A stretch of DNA of 64,000 nt from Streptomyces sp. Je 1-369 (GCF_026810505.1 NZ_CP101750.1:2075448-2139447); one strand, 5' to 3'. Shown: positions 18,075-28,257, counted from the first letter of the stretch. The notes: a model not told the origin generated them from the letters alone. A program made the numbers and translations.

Positions 18075-19082
18075 TCAGCCGCCGATCGCCGACATCGGGC
18101 GGTCCGGCTGGAGGAACGTCGGGTCGTCCAGGCCCGAGCCCGCCTTCTTGCCCCACATGGCGACCTTCCAGATGCGGGCTATGGCCTCGTCCGAGCCGTC
18201 CGTGCTGTCCTCGGGGGCCGCGCGGAGTGCTGCGCGCAGGTCGGTTTCCTCGGTGGCGAAGAGGCAGGTGCGGACCTGGCCGTCGGCGGTCAGGCGGGTG
18301 CGGTCGCAGGCCGAGCAGAACGGGCGGGTGACGGAGGCGATGACGCCGACGCGGTGCGGGCCGCCGTCCACGACCCAGCGCTCGGCGGGGGCCGAACCGC
18401 GCTCCGTGGAGCCCTCTTCGGTGAGTTCGAAGCGGGTGCGCAGGGACGTCAGGATGTCACCCGCGGTGATCATGCCGTCGCGCTTCCAGCCGTGCTGGGC
18501 GTCCAGGGGCATCTGCTCGATGAACCGGAGTTCGTAGTCGTTCTCGACGGCCCAGGCCAGCAGGTCGGGGGCCTCGTCGTCGTTCAGACCCGGCATGAGG
18601 ACGGTGTTGACCTTGACCGGGGTGAGGCCCGCGTCGCGGGCGGCTTCGAGGCCTTCGAGGACGTCCTTGTGGCGGTCGCGGCGGGTGAGCGTCTTGAAGA
18701 CGTCGGGGCGCAGCGTGTCCAGCGAGACGTTGACCCGGTCGAGGCCCGCGGCCTTGAGGGCCTTCGCGGTGCGCTTCAGGCCGATGCCGTTCGTCGTCAG
18801 GGACATCTTCGGGCGGGGCTCCAGCTGGGCGCAGCGCTCGACGATGCCGACGAGTCCGGGGCGGAGCAGGGGCTCGCCGCCGGTGAAGCGGACCTCCTTG
18901 ATGCCCAGCTGGGTGACGGCGATGCGCACGAGCCGCACGATCTCGTCGTCCGTGAGCAGGTCCGGCTTGGCCAGCCACTGCAGGCCTTCTTCCGGCATGC
19001 AGTACGTGCAGCGCAGATTGCAGCGGTCGGTCAGTGAAACGCGCAGGTCAGTGGCTACACGGCCAAAGGTGTCGATGAGCAC
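18075..19082 (-). CDS. moaA: GTP 3',8-cyclase MoaA
   Basis: 335 residues. It is a radical-SAM enzyme that converts GTP to the 3',8-cyclo form, the first step of molybdenum cofactor synthesis. The SAM cluster motif CNLRCTYC is at residues 21-28 and GGEP near 70. The second cluster is held by three Cys in the C-terminal part (CSACD and a later C in VRTCLF). The protein ends in Gly-Gly, needed for activity in the family. No other moa genes are nearby. Confidence 0.95.
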   Translation of the reverse strand: MLIDTFGRVATDLRVSLTDRCNLRCTYCMPEEGLQWLAKPDLLTDDEIVRLVRIAVTQLGIKEVRFTGGEPLLRPGLVGIVERCAQLEPRPKMSLTTNGIGLKRTAKALKAAGLDRVNVSLDTLRPDVFKTLTRRDRHKDVLEGLEAARDAGLTPVKVNTVLMPGLNDDEAPDLLAWAVENDYELRFIEQMPLDAQHGWKRDGMITAGDILTSLRTRFELTEEGSTERGSAPAERWVVDGGPHRVGVIASVTRPFCSACDRTRLTADGQVRTCLFATEETDLRAALRAAPEDSTDGSDEAIARIWKVAMWGKKAGSGLDDPTFLQPDRPMSAIGG

Positions 19083-19183
19083 TGCGGCCCCCTCCCCGGC
19101 GGTTGGATGTTCTGGGTCCTCTGCTTTCGACCTTACGCGACGCCTCTGACATCCTCATGGGCCATTTGCCACGAGGAACGGCA

Positions 19184-19215
19184 CGGCCGCGTCGTAGGAC
19201 TCTACGACGCGGCCG
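19184..19215. terminator. Perfect 14-bp stem after actP
   Basis: CGGCCGCGTCGTAG, loop GACT, then the exact reverse complement. It lies 40 bp beyond the actP stop on its leftward transcript and upstream of moaA. No T-run follows, as is common in Streptomyces terminators. Confidence 0.8.
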
Positions 19216-19254
19216 CTACGAACGTGTGAACAAGGCCCGGTCAATCGGTTCGGA

Positions 19255-20892
19255 TCAGTGGGCTCCGACGCCCGTGAGGGACTTGACCTCCAGCTCCGCG
19301 TACTTGCCCTTGTCCGGCTCCTCCTTGGAGAGGACCGAGCCGAGCCAGCCGAGCGCGAAGCCCAGCGGGATGGAGATGAGGCCCGGGTTCTCCAGCGGGA
19401 AGAAGTCGAAGTTCGCATCGGGGAACATCGAGGAGGGCTTGCCGGAGACGACCGGTGAGAACAGCACCAGGCCGACCGCGGCGACGAGGCCTCCGTAGAT
19501 GGACCAGAGGGCGCCCTGGGTGGTGAACCTCTTCCAGAACAGGCTGTAGAGGATCGTCGGCAGGTTGGCGGATGCCGCGACCGCGAAGGCGAGGGCGACC
19601 AGTCCTGCCACGTTGAGGTCGCGGGCCAGTGCTCCCAGCGCGATGGAGACGATGCCGATGAACACGGTCGACCAGCGGGCCGCCTTCATCTCCTCCTTCT
19701 CCGTGGCCTTGCCCTTGCGGATGACGTTCGCGTAGATGTCGTGCGCGAACGAGGACGACGAGGCGAGGGTGAGGCCCGCGACGACCGCGAGGATCGTGGC
19801 GAAGGCGACCGCGGAGATCACCGCGAGCAGGAGCGCGCCGCCGGTCGAGTCGCCACCGCCGCCGATCTCCATGGCGGCGAGCGGTGCCGCCGTGTTGCCC
19901 GCCTTGTTGGAGGCGATGATCTCGCCGGGCTTGAGCAGGGCGGCGGCGCCGAAGCCGAGGACGATCGTCATCAGGTAGAAGGCGCCGATGATGCCGATCG
20001 CCCAGTTCACGGACTTACGGGCGGCCTTTGCCGTGGGCACCGTGTAGAAGCGGATGAGGATGTGCGGCAGTCCCGCGGTGCCGAGGACCAGGGCGATGCC
20101 GAGCGAGATGAAGTCCAGCTTCGAGGTGCCGGAGACGCCGTACTTGAGGCCGGGCTCCAGGAACGCCGAGCCCTTGCCGCTGTTGGAGGCGGCCGTGCCG
20201 AGCAGGTCTGAGACGTTGAAGTCGAACTTCAGGAGGATGAGGAAGGTGATGAGGATGGTGCCGGTGATGAGCAGGACGGCTTTGACCATCTGCACCCAGG
20301 TGGTGCCCTTCATGCCGCCGATGGTGACGTAGACGATCATCAGGACGCCGACGAGGGCGACGATGAGGATCTTGCCGGCGTCACTGGTGATGCCGAGCAG
20401 CAGCGAGACGAGTACGCCCGCGCCCGCCATCTGCGCGAGCAGGTAGAAGATCGACACGACGATGGTGGAGGTGCCCGCGGCGGTACGGACCGGGCGCTGG
20501 CGCATGCGGTACGCGAGGACGTCGCCCATCGTGTAGCGCCCGGAGTTGCGCAGCGGTTCGGCGACCAGGAGGAGCGCCACCAGCCAGGCGACCAGGAAGC
20601 CGATGGAGTAGAGGAACCCGTCGTAGCCGAAGAGGGCGATGGCGCCCGCGATGCCGAGGAAGGACGCGGCGGACATGTAGTCGCCGGAGATCGCGAGGCC
20701 GTTCTGGAAGCCGGTGAACTGGCGGCCGCCCGCGTAGAAGTCGGCGGCGCTCTTGGTCTGCCGGCCCGCCCAGACGGTGATGAAGAGGGTCGCGACGACA
20801 AAGGCCGCGAAGAGGCTGATGATCAGCGTCCGGTGCTCGGAGGCGTCGGACGCGGCCGCCAGCTCGATGACGGTGGGGTGCGCGGGGCTCAT
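19255..20892 (-). CDS. actP: Cation/acetate symporter ActP
   Basis: 545 residues, sodium:solute symporter family with about 13 spans. It takes up acetate and other short monocarboxylates with a cation. It has the family sequence ADFYAGGRQFTGFQNGLAISGDYMSAASFLG near residues 50-80. It overlaps the upstream DUF485 gene by four bases (ATGA), the standard yjcH-actP arrangement, so both are made from one transcript. A hairpin terminator follows. Confidence 0.93.
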   Translation of the reverse strand: MSPAHPTVIELAAASDASEHRTLIISLFAAFVVATLFITVWAGRQTKSAADFYAGGRQFTGFQNGLAISGDYMSAASFLGIAGAIALFGYDGFLYSIGFLVAWLVALLLVAEPLRNSGRYTMGDVLAYRMRQRPVRTAAGTSTIVVSIFYLLAQMAGAGVLVSLLLGITSDAGKILIVALVGVLMIVYVTIGGMKGTTWVQMVKAVLLITGTILITFLILLKFDFNVSDLLGTAASNSGKGSAFLEPGLKYGVSGTSKLDFISLGIALVLGTAGLPHILIRFYTVPTAKAARKSVNWAIGIIGAFYLMTIVLGFGAAALLKPGEIIASNKAGNTAAPLAAMEIGGGGDSTGGALLLAVISAVAFATILAVVAGLTLASSSSFAHDIYANVIRKGKATEKEEMKAARWSTVFIGIVSIALGALARDLNVAGLVALAFAVAASANLPTILYSLFWKRFTTQGALWSIYGGLVAAVGLVLFSPVVSGKPSSMFPDANFDFFPLENPGLISIPLGFALGWLGSVLSKEEPDKGKYAELEVKSLTGVGAH

Positions 20893-21356
20893 GCGTCGCC
20901 CTCCAGGCGGGTCTGCGTACGGTCCACGGAGCTCCGCGGGCCGTGCTCCATGCGGGACCTGATCGCCTCGGCCTTCGGGTCGAGCTTCGAGGCGGCGTGG
21001 CGCGAGTAGAACCAGGCGATGAGGAACGTGGTCAGGAACTGCCCGAGGCCGAGGACCAGGGCGACGTTGATGTTGCCGAAGAGCTTGGTGCCCATGAAGT
21101 CGCCCGCGTAGTTGGAGAGCAGGACGTACACGAGGTACCAGGCGATGAAGGCGATGGTGAGCGGGAAGGCGAACGAGCGGTGCGCGGTGCGCAGTTCACC
21201 GAATTCCACGCTCTCCTGCACCTCGGTGAACTCCTCCGTGGAGGGCGCGTGGGGAGCGGGTTCTTTTCCTGCGCCACCCTTCGAAGGGGGCGGTGCGTCG
21301 GTGGCCACGGAGTCTCCTCGTGGTGCGGGTGCGGTGGGGACGGACAGTTGTTCCAT
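20889..21356 (-). CDS. DUF485 membrane protein, partner of ActP
   Basis: 155 residues. About 55 polar N-terminal residues lead into a DUF485 domain with two spans (FAFPLTIAFIAWYLVYVLL and VALVLGLGQFLTTFLIAWFY), matching E. coli YjcH. It is translated with actP through an ATGA overlap. The long N-terminal extension is common in Streptomyces forms. A role in assembly or activity of the symporter is suspected but unproved. Confidence 0.88.
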   Translation of the reverse strand: MEQLSVPTAPAPRGDSVATDAPPPSKGGAGKEPAPHAPSTEEFTEVQESVEFGELRTAHRSFAFPLTIAFIAWYLVYVLLSNYAGDFMGTKLFGNINVALVLGLGQFLTTFLIAWFYSRHAASKLDPKAEAIRSRMEHGPRSSVDRTQTRLEGDA

Positions 21357-21660
21357 GGGCTCGCTGATCTCGCATTCGGCGTGACGCGGATCACGTGAGC
21401 CACGGATGGCGATGCTAAGGCCATGGGACGTGATCCGACAGGGGTTGATGTTGCTTCCGTTGCCTGCTCAACGTCCCCGCGGCGCGTCCGACGTGGTCGA
21501 ACTCCCCCATTTCTTCAGCAAGTCATTGCTGGCCTGGGGGTTTCAGGGTTAGCTTCACCCTGAACCACCCGTCATGTACCTGCCCGAGCACCAGTCGTGT
21601 TCGGGCAGTTCCGTATGCGATTCCGTATGCGGTTCCGTCTCCGGATGATGTGGAGATCCC
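21357..21660. promoter_or_regulatory. Divergent promoter region with palindrome and direct repeats
   Basis: A 304-bp gap between the DUF485 gene and the first subtilase. It contains TTCAGGGT-N7-ACCCTGAA at 21542-21564, and an 11-bp direct repeat TTCCGTATGCG at 21609-21619 and 21621-21631 followed by a third partial copy TTCCGT. Both lie within 120 bp of the protease start. No gene is seen. Confidence 0.5.
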
Positions 21661-23208
21661 ATGGCTCATCTGCGTTCCAGACGTCGCACGGCACTGATCG
21701 TGCCGCTCGGCCTCGCGCTCGCCGCCTCGGTCGGTTTCGTGCCCGGCGCCGCGACCGCGGCCCCGAACGAGTCGCCCGCCCCGGTGTCGGCGAAGGCCGC
21801 GGAGGACGCCCCCGTCTTCGCGTACGTCGTCAACACCCGTACCGACCGCAAGACGCTCGCGTACGTCAAGAAGGCGATCGCCAGGGCCGGTGGCTCCGTC
21901 GTCGTCACGCACGAGAAGATCGGCGTCATCGTCGCGCACTCGTCGAATCCGGAGTTCGGCGAGCACATACGTAAGGTCCGCGGTGTCCAGTCCGCGGGCG
22001 CGACCCACACCTCGCCCCTGAAGGCCGCGGGCACCACGGACGACGGCAAGGCGAAGCTGCTCTCCAAGTCCGAGGCGAAGGCCCTGAAGCGGAGCGCCGC
22101 CCCCGGCGCCGAGCCGATGGAGGCCGACCAGTGGGACCTGCGCGCGATAGACGCCGACAAGGCCGCGAAGATCAACCCGGGCAGCAAGAAGGTCACCGTC
22201 GCCGTGATCGACACCGGCGTCGACGACACCCACCCCGACCTCTCGGCCAACTTCTCGGCGTCGCAGTCGGCGAGCTGTGTCGGCGGCAAGGCGGACACCT
22301 CGGCGGGTGCCTGGCGCCCGTCCTCGAAGGACAGCTACCACGGCACGCACGTCGCCGGTGAGATCGCCGCCGCGCGCAACGGCGTCGGCGTCGCGGGCGT
22401 GGCGCCCGGCGTGAAGATCTCCGCCATCAGGGTCGCCGACCCGGTCGACGAGCTGTTCTACCCGGAGAACGTGGTCTGCGCCTTCGTGTTCGCCGCCGAG
22501 CACGGCGTCGAGATCACCAACAACAGCTACTACGTGGACCCGTGGCTGTACAACTGCAAGGACGACCCGGACCAGAGGGCGATCCTCGACGCGGTCAACC
22601 GCGCCCAGCTGTACGGGCAGAAGAAGGGCACCCTGCACGTCGCCTCCGCGGGCAACTCCAACCACGACCTGGACTCCGACGCGATCGTCGACGACTCCAG
22701 CCCGGACGACTCCACTCCGGTGACCCGCACCATCGACCCGCACGAGTGCCTCGACGTGCCGACCCAGCTGCCGGGCGTCGTCACCACCAGCGCGACGGGC
22801 GTCAAGGACCTGAAGTCGATCTACTCCAGCTACGGCAAGGGCGTCGTCGACATCGCGGCCCCGGGCGGCGACAAGTGGCAGATCCCGTCGGACACCCCGT
22901 CGAAGAACGGCCGCATCCTCTCCACCATGCCGGGCGGCGAGTACGGCTGGCTGCAGGGCACCTCGATGGCCGCGCCGCACGCCTCGGGCGTCGCCGCGCT
23001 CATCAAGTCGACGCACCCCAAGGCGAGCCCGGCCGAGGTGCAGCGGCTCCTGAAGAAGCAGGCCGACCGGCTGGAGTGCCCGTCGGGTCCGTACGACCCC
23101 GACGGTGACGGCGACGCCGACGCGGTCTGCCAGAGCGGCGGCAAGCACGACAACAGCTTCTACGGCAGCGGTCTCGTCGACGCGCTCGACGCCGTGAAGA
23201 AGAAGTGA
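21661..23208 (+). CDS. Secreted S8 subtilisin-like serine protease (first of a tandem pair)
   Basis: 515 residues. Residues 1-33 are a secretion signal with an Arg-rich start (RSRRRTAL) and AxA site. An inhibitor-I9-like propeptide follows to about residue 155. Catalytic residues are Asp in VAVIDTGVDDTHPD, His in YHGTHVAGE and Ser in GTSMAAPHASG. An Asp-rich loop PDGDGDADAVC near the C-terminus looks like a calcium site closed by a Cys. It is expected to cut proteins outside the cell after propeptide removal. It is cotranscribed with the next gene 14 bp away. Confidence 0.92.
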   Translation: MAHLRSRRRTALIVPLGLALAASVGFVPGAATAAPNESPAPVSAKAAEDAPVFAYVVNTRTDRKTLAYVKKAIARAGGSVVVTHEKIGVIVAHSSNPEFGEHIRKVRGVQSAGATHTSPLKAAGTTDDGKAKLLSKSEAKALKRSAAPGAEPMEADQWDLRAIDADKAAKINPGSKKVTVAVIDTGVDDTHPDLSANFSASQSASCVGGKADTSAGAWRPSSKDSYHGTHVAGEIAAARNGVGVAGVAPGVKISAIRVADPVDELFYPENVVCAFVFAAEHGVEITNNSYYVDPWLYNCKDDPDQRAILDAVNRAQLYGQKKGTLHVASAGNSNHDLDSDAIVDDSSPDDSTPVTRTIDPHECLDVPTQLPGVVTTSATGVKDLKSIYSSYGKGVVDIAAPGGDKWQIPSDTPSKNGRILSTMPGGEYGWLQGTSMAAPHASGVAALIKSTHPKASPAEVQRLLKKQADRLECPSGPYDPDGDGDADAVCQSGGKHDNSFYGSGLVDALDAVKKK

Positions 23209-23222
23209 CGGGGAGAGAGAAC

Positions 23223-24800
23223 GTGCACAAGTCCCACATATCGGCCACGGCCTTCCTGCGCTCCCGCCGCGCACTGGCCCTGCCGCTCGGCGTCGCGCTG
23301 GTCTCGGCCGTCGCCTTCCTGCCGGGCACTGCCTCGGCCAGGCCCGCGGGGATCCCGGACGCTCCGGCCTCGGTGTCGCAGGCCCTGGGGTTGCCGACCG
23401 CGGACGCCGCGTCGATGAGCTACGTGGTGAACGTCCGCCCCGGCAAGGGGAGCGCGGAGCGCGCGAAGAAGGCCATCGCCAAGGCCGGCGGTGACGTCGT
23501 CATCGCGTACGACCGGATCGGCGTCATCGTCGTCCACTCGGACAACCCCGACTTCGCGAAGACGATGCGCAAGGTCAAGGGCGTCGACTCGGCGGGCGCG
23601 ACGCGGACGGCCCCGCTCTCGGCGCAGGCCGACGACGCCCTGGAGTCGGAGCGGCCGCTGACCGCCCAGGAGGCGAAGGCCGCCGCGGGCAAGGCGACGG
23701 CGGGCCAGGACGAGCTCGAGCCCCTCCAGTGGGACCTGCCCGCCATGAAGGCGGACAAGGCGCACGAGATCTCGCTCGGCAGCCGCAAGGTCACGGTCGG
23801 CGTGCTCGACTCCGGGGTCGACGACACGCACCCCGACATCGCGCCGAACTTCGACCGCGGGGCCTCCGCGAGCTGCCTGGGCGGCGTACCCGTCCAGAAG
23901 GGCGACGCGTGGCGTCCGGTGGCCGGGGAGAGCGACCACGGCATGCACGTGGCGGGCACCATCGCCGCCGCGAAGAACGGCACCGGCGTCACCGGTGTCG
24001 CGCCGGGCGTGAAGGTCGCGAGCCTGAAGGTGGCCGAGCCGGCGACCGGCATGTACTACACGGAGGCCGTCGTCTGCGGCTTCGTGTGGGCGGCCGACCA
24101 CGGCGTCGACGTCACCAACAGCAGCTACTACACCGACCCGTGGCTGTTCAACTGCAAGACCGACGCCGACCAGAAGGCGCTGGTCGACGCGGTCGGGCGG
24201 GCCTCGAAGTACGCGGAGCGCAAGGGCGCGGTGAACGTCGCGGCCGCGGGCAACGCGAAGACCGACCTCGCCCAGGACGAGATCCTCGACGATTCGAGCC
24301 CCGACGACACCACTCCGGTGCCGCGGACCATCAAGACCAAGGACTGTCTCGACCTTCCGTCGCAGCTGCCCGGCGTCGTGACGGTCTCGGCCACCGGCGC
24401 GAAGGGCATCAAGTCGTCGTACTCGAACTACGGCAACGGCGTCGTCGACATCACGGCTCCGGGAGGCGACTCCACGAAGTACCAGGCGCCGAACGCGCCG
24501 GCCGTCGACGGCCGCATCCTGTCGACGCTGCCCGGCGGCAAGTTCGGCTACAAGGCCGGTACGTCGATGGCGTCGCCGCACGCCGCGGGCGTGGCCGCGC
24601 TGCTGAAGTCGACGCATCCGCACGCCTCGGCGGCGCGCATCAAGGCGCTGCTCTACCGCCAGGCGGACGCGATGGCCTGCACGAAGCCGTACGACTACGA
24701 CGGTGACGGCAAGGCCGACGCGGTCTGCGAGGGCGGCCGGAACAAGAACGGCTTCTACGGCGTGGGCATGGCCGACGCGCTGGACGCCGTGCGCAAGTAA
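23223..24800 (+). CDS. Secreted S8 subtilisin-like serine protease (second of a tandem pair)
   Basis: 525 residues from GTG at 23223, which has GGGGAGAG upstream. It is a clear paralogue of the preceding gene with the same layout: signal peptide, I9-like propeptide with shared wording (RIGVIVVHSDNP), Asp in VGVLDSGVDDTHPD, His in DHGMHVAGT, Ser in GTSMASPHAAG, and the Asp-rich loop YDGDGKADAVC. A tandem duplication is the simplest origin. Met replaces the usual Thr between the catalytic Gly and His, a small difference that may alter the site. Confidence 0.92.
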   Translation: MHKSHISATAFLRSRRALALPLGVALVSAVAFLPGTASARPAGIPDAPASVSQALGLPTADAASMSYVVNVRPGKGSAERAKKAIAKAGGDVVIAYDRIGVIVVHSDNPDFAKTMRKVKGVDSAGATRTAPLSAQADDALESERPLTAQEAKAAAGKATAGQDELEPLQWDLPAMKADKAHEISLGSRKVTVGVLDSGVDDTHPDIAPNFDRGASASCLGGVPVQKGDAWRPVAGESDHGMHVAGTIAAAKNGTGVTGVAPGVKVASLKVAEPATGMYYTEAVVCGFVWAADHGVDVTNSSYYTDPWLFNCKTDADQKALVDAVGRASKYAERKGAVNVAAAGNAKTDLAQDEILDDSSPDDTTPVPRTIKTKDCLDLPSQLPGVVTVSATGAKGIKSSYSNYGNGVVDITAPGGDSTKYQAPNAPAVDGRILSTLPGGKFGYKAGTSMASPHAAGVAALLKSTHPHASAARIKALLYRQADAMACTKPYDYDGDGKADAVCEGGRNKNGFYGVGMADALDAVRK

Positions 24801-24820
24801 CACCGTCACGCGGTGAGGTG

Positions 24821-24854
24821 GGGCCGGGCGGCTTGGGGGCCGCCCGGCCCTTTC
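24821..24854 (+). terminator. Intrinsic terminator after the protease pair
   Basis: GGGCCGGGCGGC, a six-base loop, the exact reverse complement, then TTTCCTG. It lies 20 bp after the stop of the second protease. Confidence 0.85.
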
Positions 24855-24882
24855 CTGTCGGCCCACGAGAGGATTTCGTGTC

Positions 24883-25425
24883 ATGTACGAGTACAAGAAC
24901 TCCGAGTTCGTCGTCTCCGGCACGGAGCACTGGGTGGCGTGGCCGGTCCGCCCCCGGTGGCAGCTGGTGGCCCGGTTCGTCGGCACGGTGGTGCTCCTGC
25001 CGTTCTGGGCCGTCCTCGGGGTCGCGATCTTCGCAGGCACCCTCGCCATCGGCCTCGTCTCCGAGGTGATCTCGGCGGTGAGCTCGTCGTACGAGAAGGC
25101 CTTCGACCGGTTCATGGACAAGGCGCTGGGCCGCGTCTTCACGCTGCCCCGCTGGTGCGTGCTCTGGTCCGAGATGCGGTACGAGGGGGACGCGGCGCAC
25201 TACCGCGCGGAGGTCGACAAGCTCATCGCCAAGTGGACGGCCAGGGCGACGGCCCCGAGTGTGCCCAACAAGTCGCGGCCGATCTCCGAGTGCGAGATCC
25301 CGCGCCGCGCCTACCGGGGATGCGGCGGGCACTACGTCGTCCGGACGGCGACCGCCGAGGGGTGGGAGCTGCGGCCCTCGGAGCCGGAGAAGTCGGTCAG
25401 GCTGTGGTGGTCGGCGAGCAGTTGA
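24883..25425 (+). CDS. Membrane-associated protein of unknown function
   Basis: 180 residues, ATG at 24883 with GAGAGGA upstream. A short head is followed by one long hydrophobic stretch (about 32-64, possibly two spans), then an amphipathic helix region and a basic/aromatic C-terminal half with Cys in WCVLW, ECEIP and RGCGGH. I do not recognise a family. It follows the protease pair but is cut off from it by a terminator. Confidence 0.65.
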   Translation: MYEYKNSEFVVSGTEHWVAWPVRPRWQLVARFVGTVVLLPFWAVLGVAIFAGTLAIGLVSEVISAVSSSYEKAFDRFMDKALGRVFTLPRWCVLWSEMRYEGDAAHYRAEVDKLIAKWTARATAPSVPNKSRPISECEIPRRAYRGCGGHYVVRTATAEGWELRPSEPEKSVRLWWSASS

Positions 25426-25556
25426 GCCCGGTCGGGTTTCGGGTGGATCGGTAGGGACTCCGGTAGAGATGAGTGACTCGGTCCGATCGGAACGGCTTTG
25501 CACCAGTTGTCCCCCAGGACTTGCCCATCGCCGGAAGCCCTGGTGAAGATCATGTG

Positions 25557-26621
25557 GTGAGCTCCATAGGACCGTCCGTCGACCCCGGAGGCGATGCCGC
25601 GACCGGCGTACCGGCCACTGCCGCCACCGTCCCCGTCTCGCACCGCGCCCCGCGCCGCCGCCCCTCCGTCGGCCACGCCGTCGCCGTGTTCGTCCTCGTG
25701 GCCGTCGCCGCGCTGATCCCCCTGCTCGGCCCGTCGGCGGCGCTGCACGACACCGGTGAGGCCCGGGCGCCCGGCACGGGTGGGATCACGTTCCTGCGGA
25801 CGGTGCTGTTCGCGGCGCTGTGCGTGCAGTTGGGCGAGGTGTTCGCCACGCGGCTCGCGCGCCGGGTCCCGGGGGCGCCGCCCGACCGGGCGCCGGGCAG
25901 TTGGTCGGCTTACGCGGCGTGGGCGGGGTGCGTGGCCGCGCTGGGGCTCGCGGCGATCGTGGCGAACGGGAACCTGGTCCCGCAGGAGCTCTCGGACCTG
26001 GACATCGGCCGCCTCTACGACACCCGGGACGGGCGTCTCGCCCTCCTTGAGGTCAACGCGTTCATCGTGGCCGCACTGTGTGCGCGTTCCCGGCGCCCGG
26101 CGTGGGCGGCGCTCCCCCTGGGCGCGGTGATCGTCGCGGAGGCGTTGCGGGCCCATCCTCCGGTGGAGGACTCCCCGCTCCTCGGCAGCGGTCTCACGCT
26201 CGTCCACCTCACCTGCGGCGCGCTGTGGGCGGGCGGGCTGCTGTACGTCCTGCGCATCCTGCGCCGGTGGCGGACGTCCTCTCCGGAGAAGGCCGTCGCG
26301 GTACTGGGGCTCTACGCGCGCGTGGCCGCCGTCCTGTTCGCCGCGATCACGGCGACCGGGGTGTGCAGCACGCTGCGCAGGATGCCTGCGGGCACGGTCG
26401 TCGACCAGCTCACCGGAACGGCCTACGGCCGCACCCTGCTCGCCAAGGTGCTGCTCGTCCTGGTCGTGGCGGTGCTCGCGGTCCTTGCCCGCCGTCGCCT
26501 GCGCACCGCCGCGGACCGCGCCTCCGCCTACGTTCCCGCGCGTGGTGAGGTGATCGCGCTGGGCGTCGTCGTAGTGCTTTCGGCGCTGCTCACCGCGGTG
26601 CCGGTACCGATTCGCTGGTGA
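25557..26621 (+). CDS. CopD domain membrane protein
   Basis: About 354 residues with nine or so spans. The last 200 residues match the CopD copper-resistance domain (LTLVHLTCGALWAGGLLYVL, with a His in span; TATGVCSTLRRM; GRTLLAKVLLVLVV). The start is unsure: GTG at 25557 or 25554 begins the conserved part, while a GTG at 25473 would add 28 residues with no conserved look. Its last 94 bp overlap the end of the convergent YhhN gene. Copper import is a guess from the family. Confidence 0.78.
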   Translation: MSSIGPSVDPGGDAATGVPATAATVPVSHRAPRRRPSVGHAVAVFVLVAVAALIPLLGPSAALHDTGEARAPGTGGITFLRTVLFAALCVQLGEVFATRLARRVPGAPPDRAPGSWSAYAAWAGCVAALGLAAIVANGNLVPQELSDLDIGRLYDTRDGRLALLEVNAFIVAALCARSRRPAWAALPLGAVIVAEALRAHPPVEDSPLLGSGLTLVHLTCGALWAGGLLYVLRILRRWRTSSPEKAVAVLGLYARVAAVLFAAITATGVCSTLRRMPAGTVVDQLTGTAYGRTLLAKVLLVLVVAVLAVLARRRLRTAADRASAYVPARGEVIALGVVVVLSALLTAVPVPIRW

Positions 26622-27243
26622 GCCGTCAGCACCCCTTCGGCCAGCAAAAACTGCGCTGCGATGTACGTGACCATGATCGCGAAGTCGGGCCGGGGCAGCT
26701 GTGGCCACTCGGCGACGCCGGTCGCGATCAGCGTGTCCGAGAGCAGGAACAGCGCCCCTCCCGCGGCCGCCACGGGCCCGAGCGTCGTGGCGCCGAACGC
26801 CATGGCGGTGAGCAGCAGGCTGTAGCCCGCGACGGGCCCGCGCATGTCGGCGGGCAGGTCGGACCAGAGCAGCGCGACGGTGCCGATGAGCGCGACCGCG
26901 TACGCGGCCACGAGACCCACCCCACGCGCGCGGGGCGCCCGTGCTCCGTACCGCTTGAAGAGCACGAGGTAGCAGACGTGCCCCGCGGCGAAGGAGCCCA
27001 TCCCCGCGAGGAAGGCGGGCTCGGCGTCGGAGAGCAGGAAGGTGTCGCCGCCCCAGCCGAAGAGAAGGGCGGCGATCAGCGGTCGGGGCCCGTTCCGCAG
27101 GGCGACGTACGCCGCGAGGAGCGGCATGAGCAGCGGCTTGCAGACGGCGTGGCCGGGCTCGAAGTCCGCGAGGAGCGCGAGGAGGTCACCGAGCGCGGCG
27201 GCACCGAAGGCGCCGAGGACCGTGCGGGGTGCGGGGCGTCGCG

Positions 27244-27247
<4 letters not shown>
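26528..27247 (-). CDS. YhhN family lysoplasmalogenase-like membrane protein
   Basis: 239 residues with eight spans, YhhN/TMEM86 family. In animals TMEM86B hydrolyses lysoplasmalogen. Conserved acidic residues occur in GWGGDTFLLSD and LFLLSDTLIA. The start is GTG at 27247, overlapping the stop of the upstream desaturase gene by four bases (GTGA). Its 3' end runs 94 bp into the convergent CopD gene. The tie to a desaturase suggests ether-lipid metabolism, an inference. Confidence 0.85.
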
Positions 27248-28161
<914 letters not shown>

Positions 28162-28240
28162 GCAGGCACCGTAGAACGGCTATTCGCCCACGACTAGGGG
28201 TTGTTACCGACAAGTATTACCGGCGGTACGAGGGTGGATG

Positions 28241-28257
28241 TTGGTGATCCTCACCAA
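28241..28257. promoter_or_regulatory. 17-bp palindrome upstream of the desaturase-yhhN operon
   Basis: TTGGTGATCCTCACCAA: seven-base perfect arms around TCC. It lies 80 bp upstream of the desaturase start in a 189-bp gap that has lower GC than its surroundings (TAATAC on the minus strand at about 28215). It looks like an operator, regulator unknown. Confidence 0.5.

Noticed and set aside
21661..24800. Frameshifted single large protease
   Set aside because: Each frame has its own start, signal peptide, complete catalytic triad and stop, so these are two genes.
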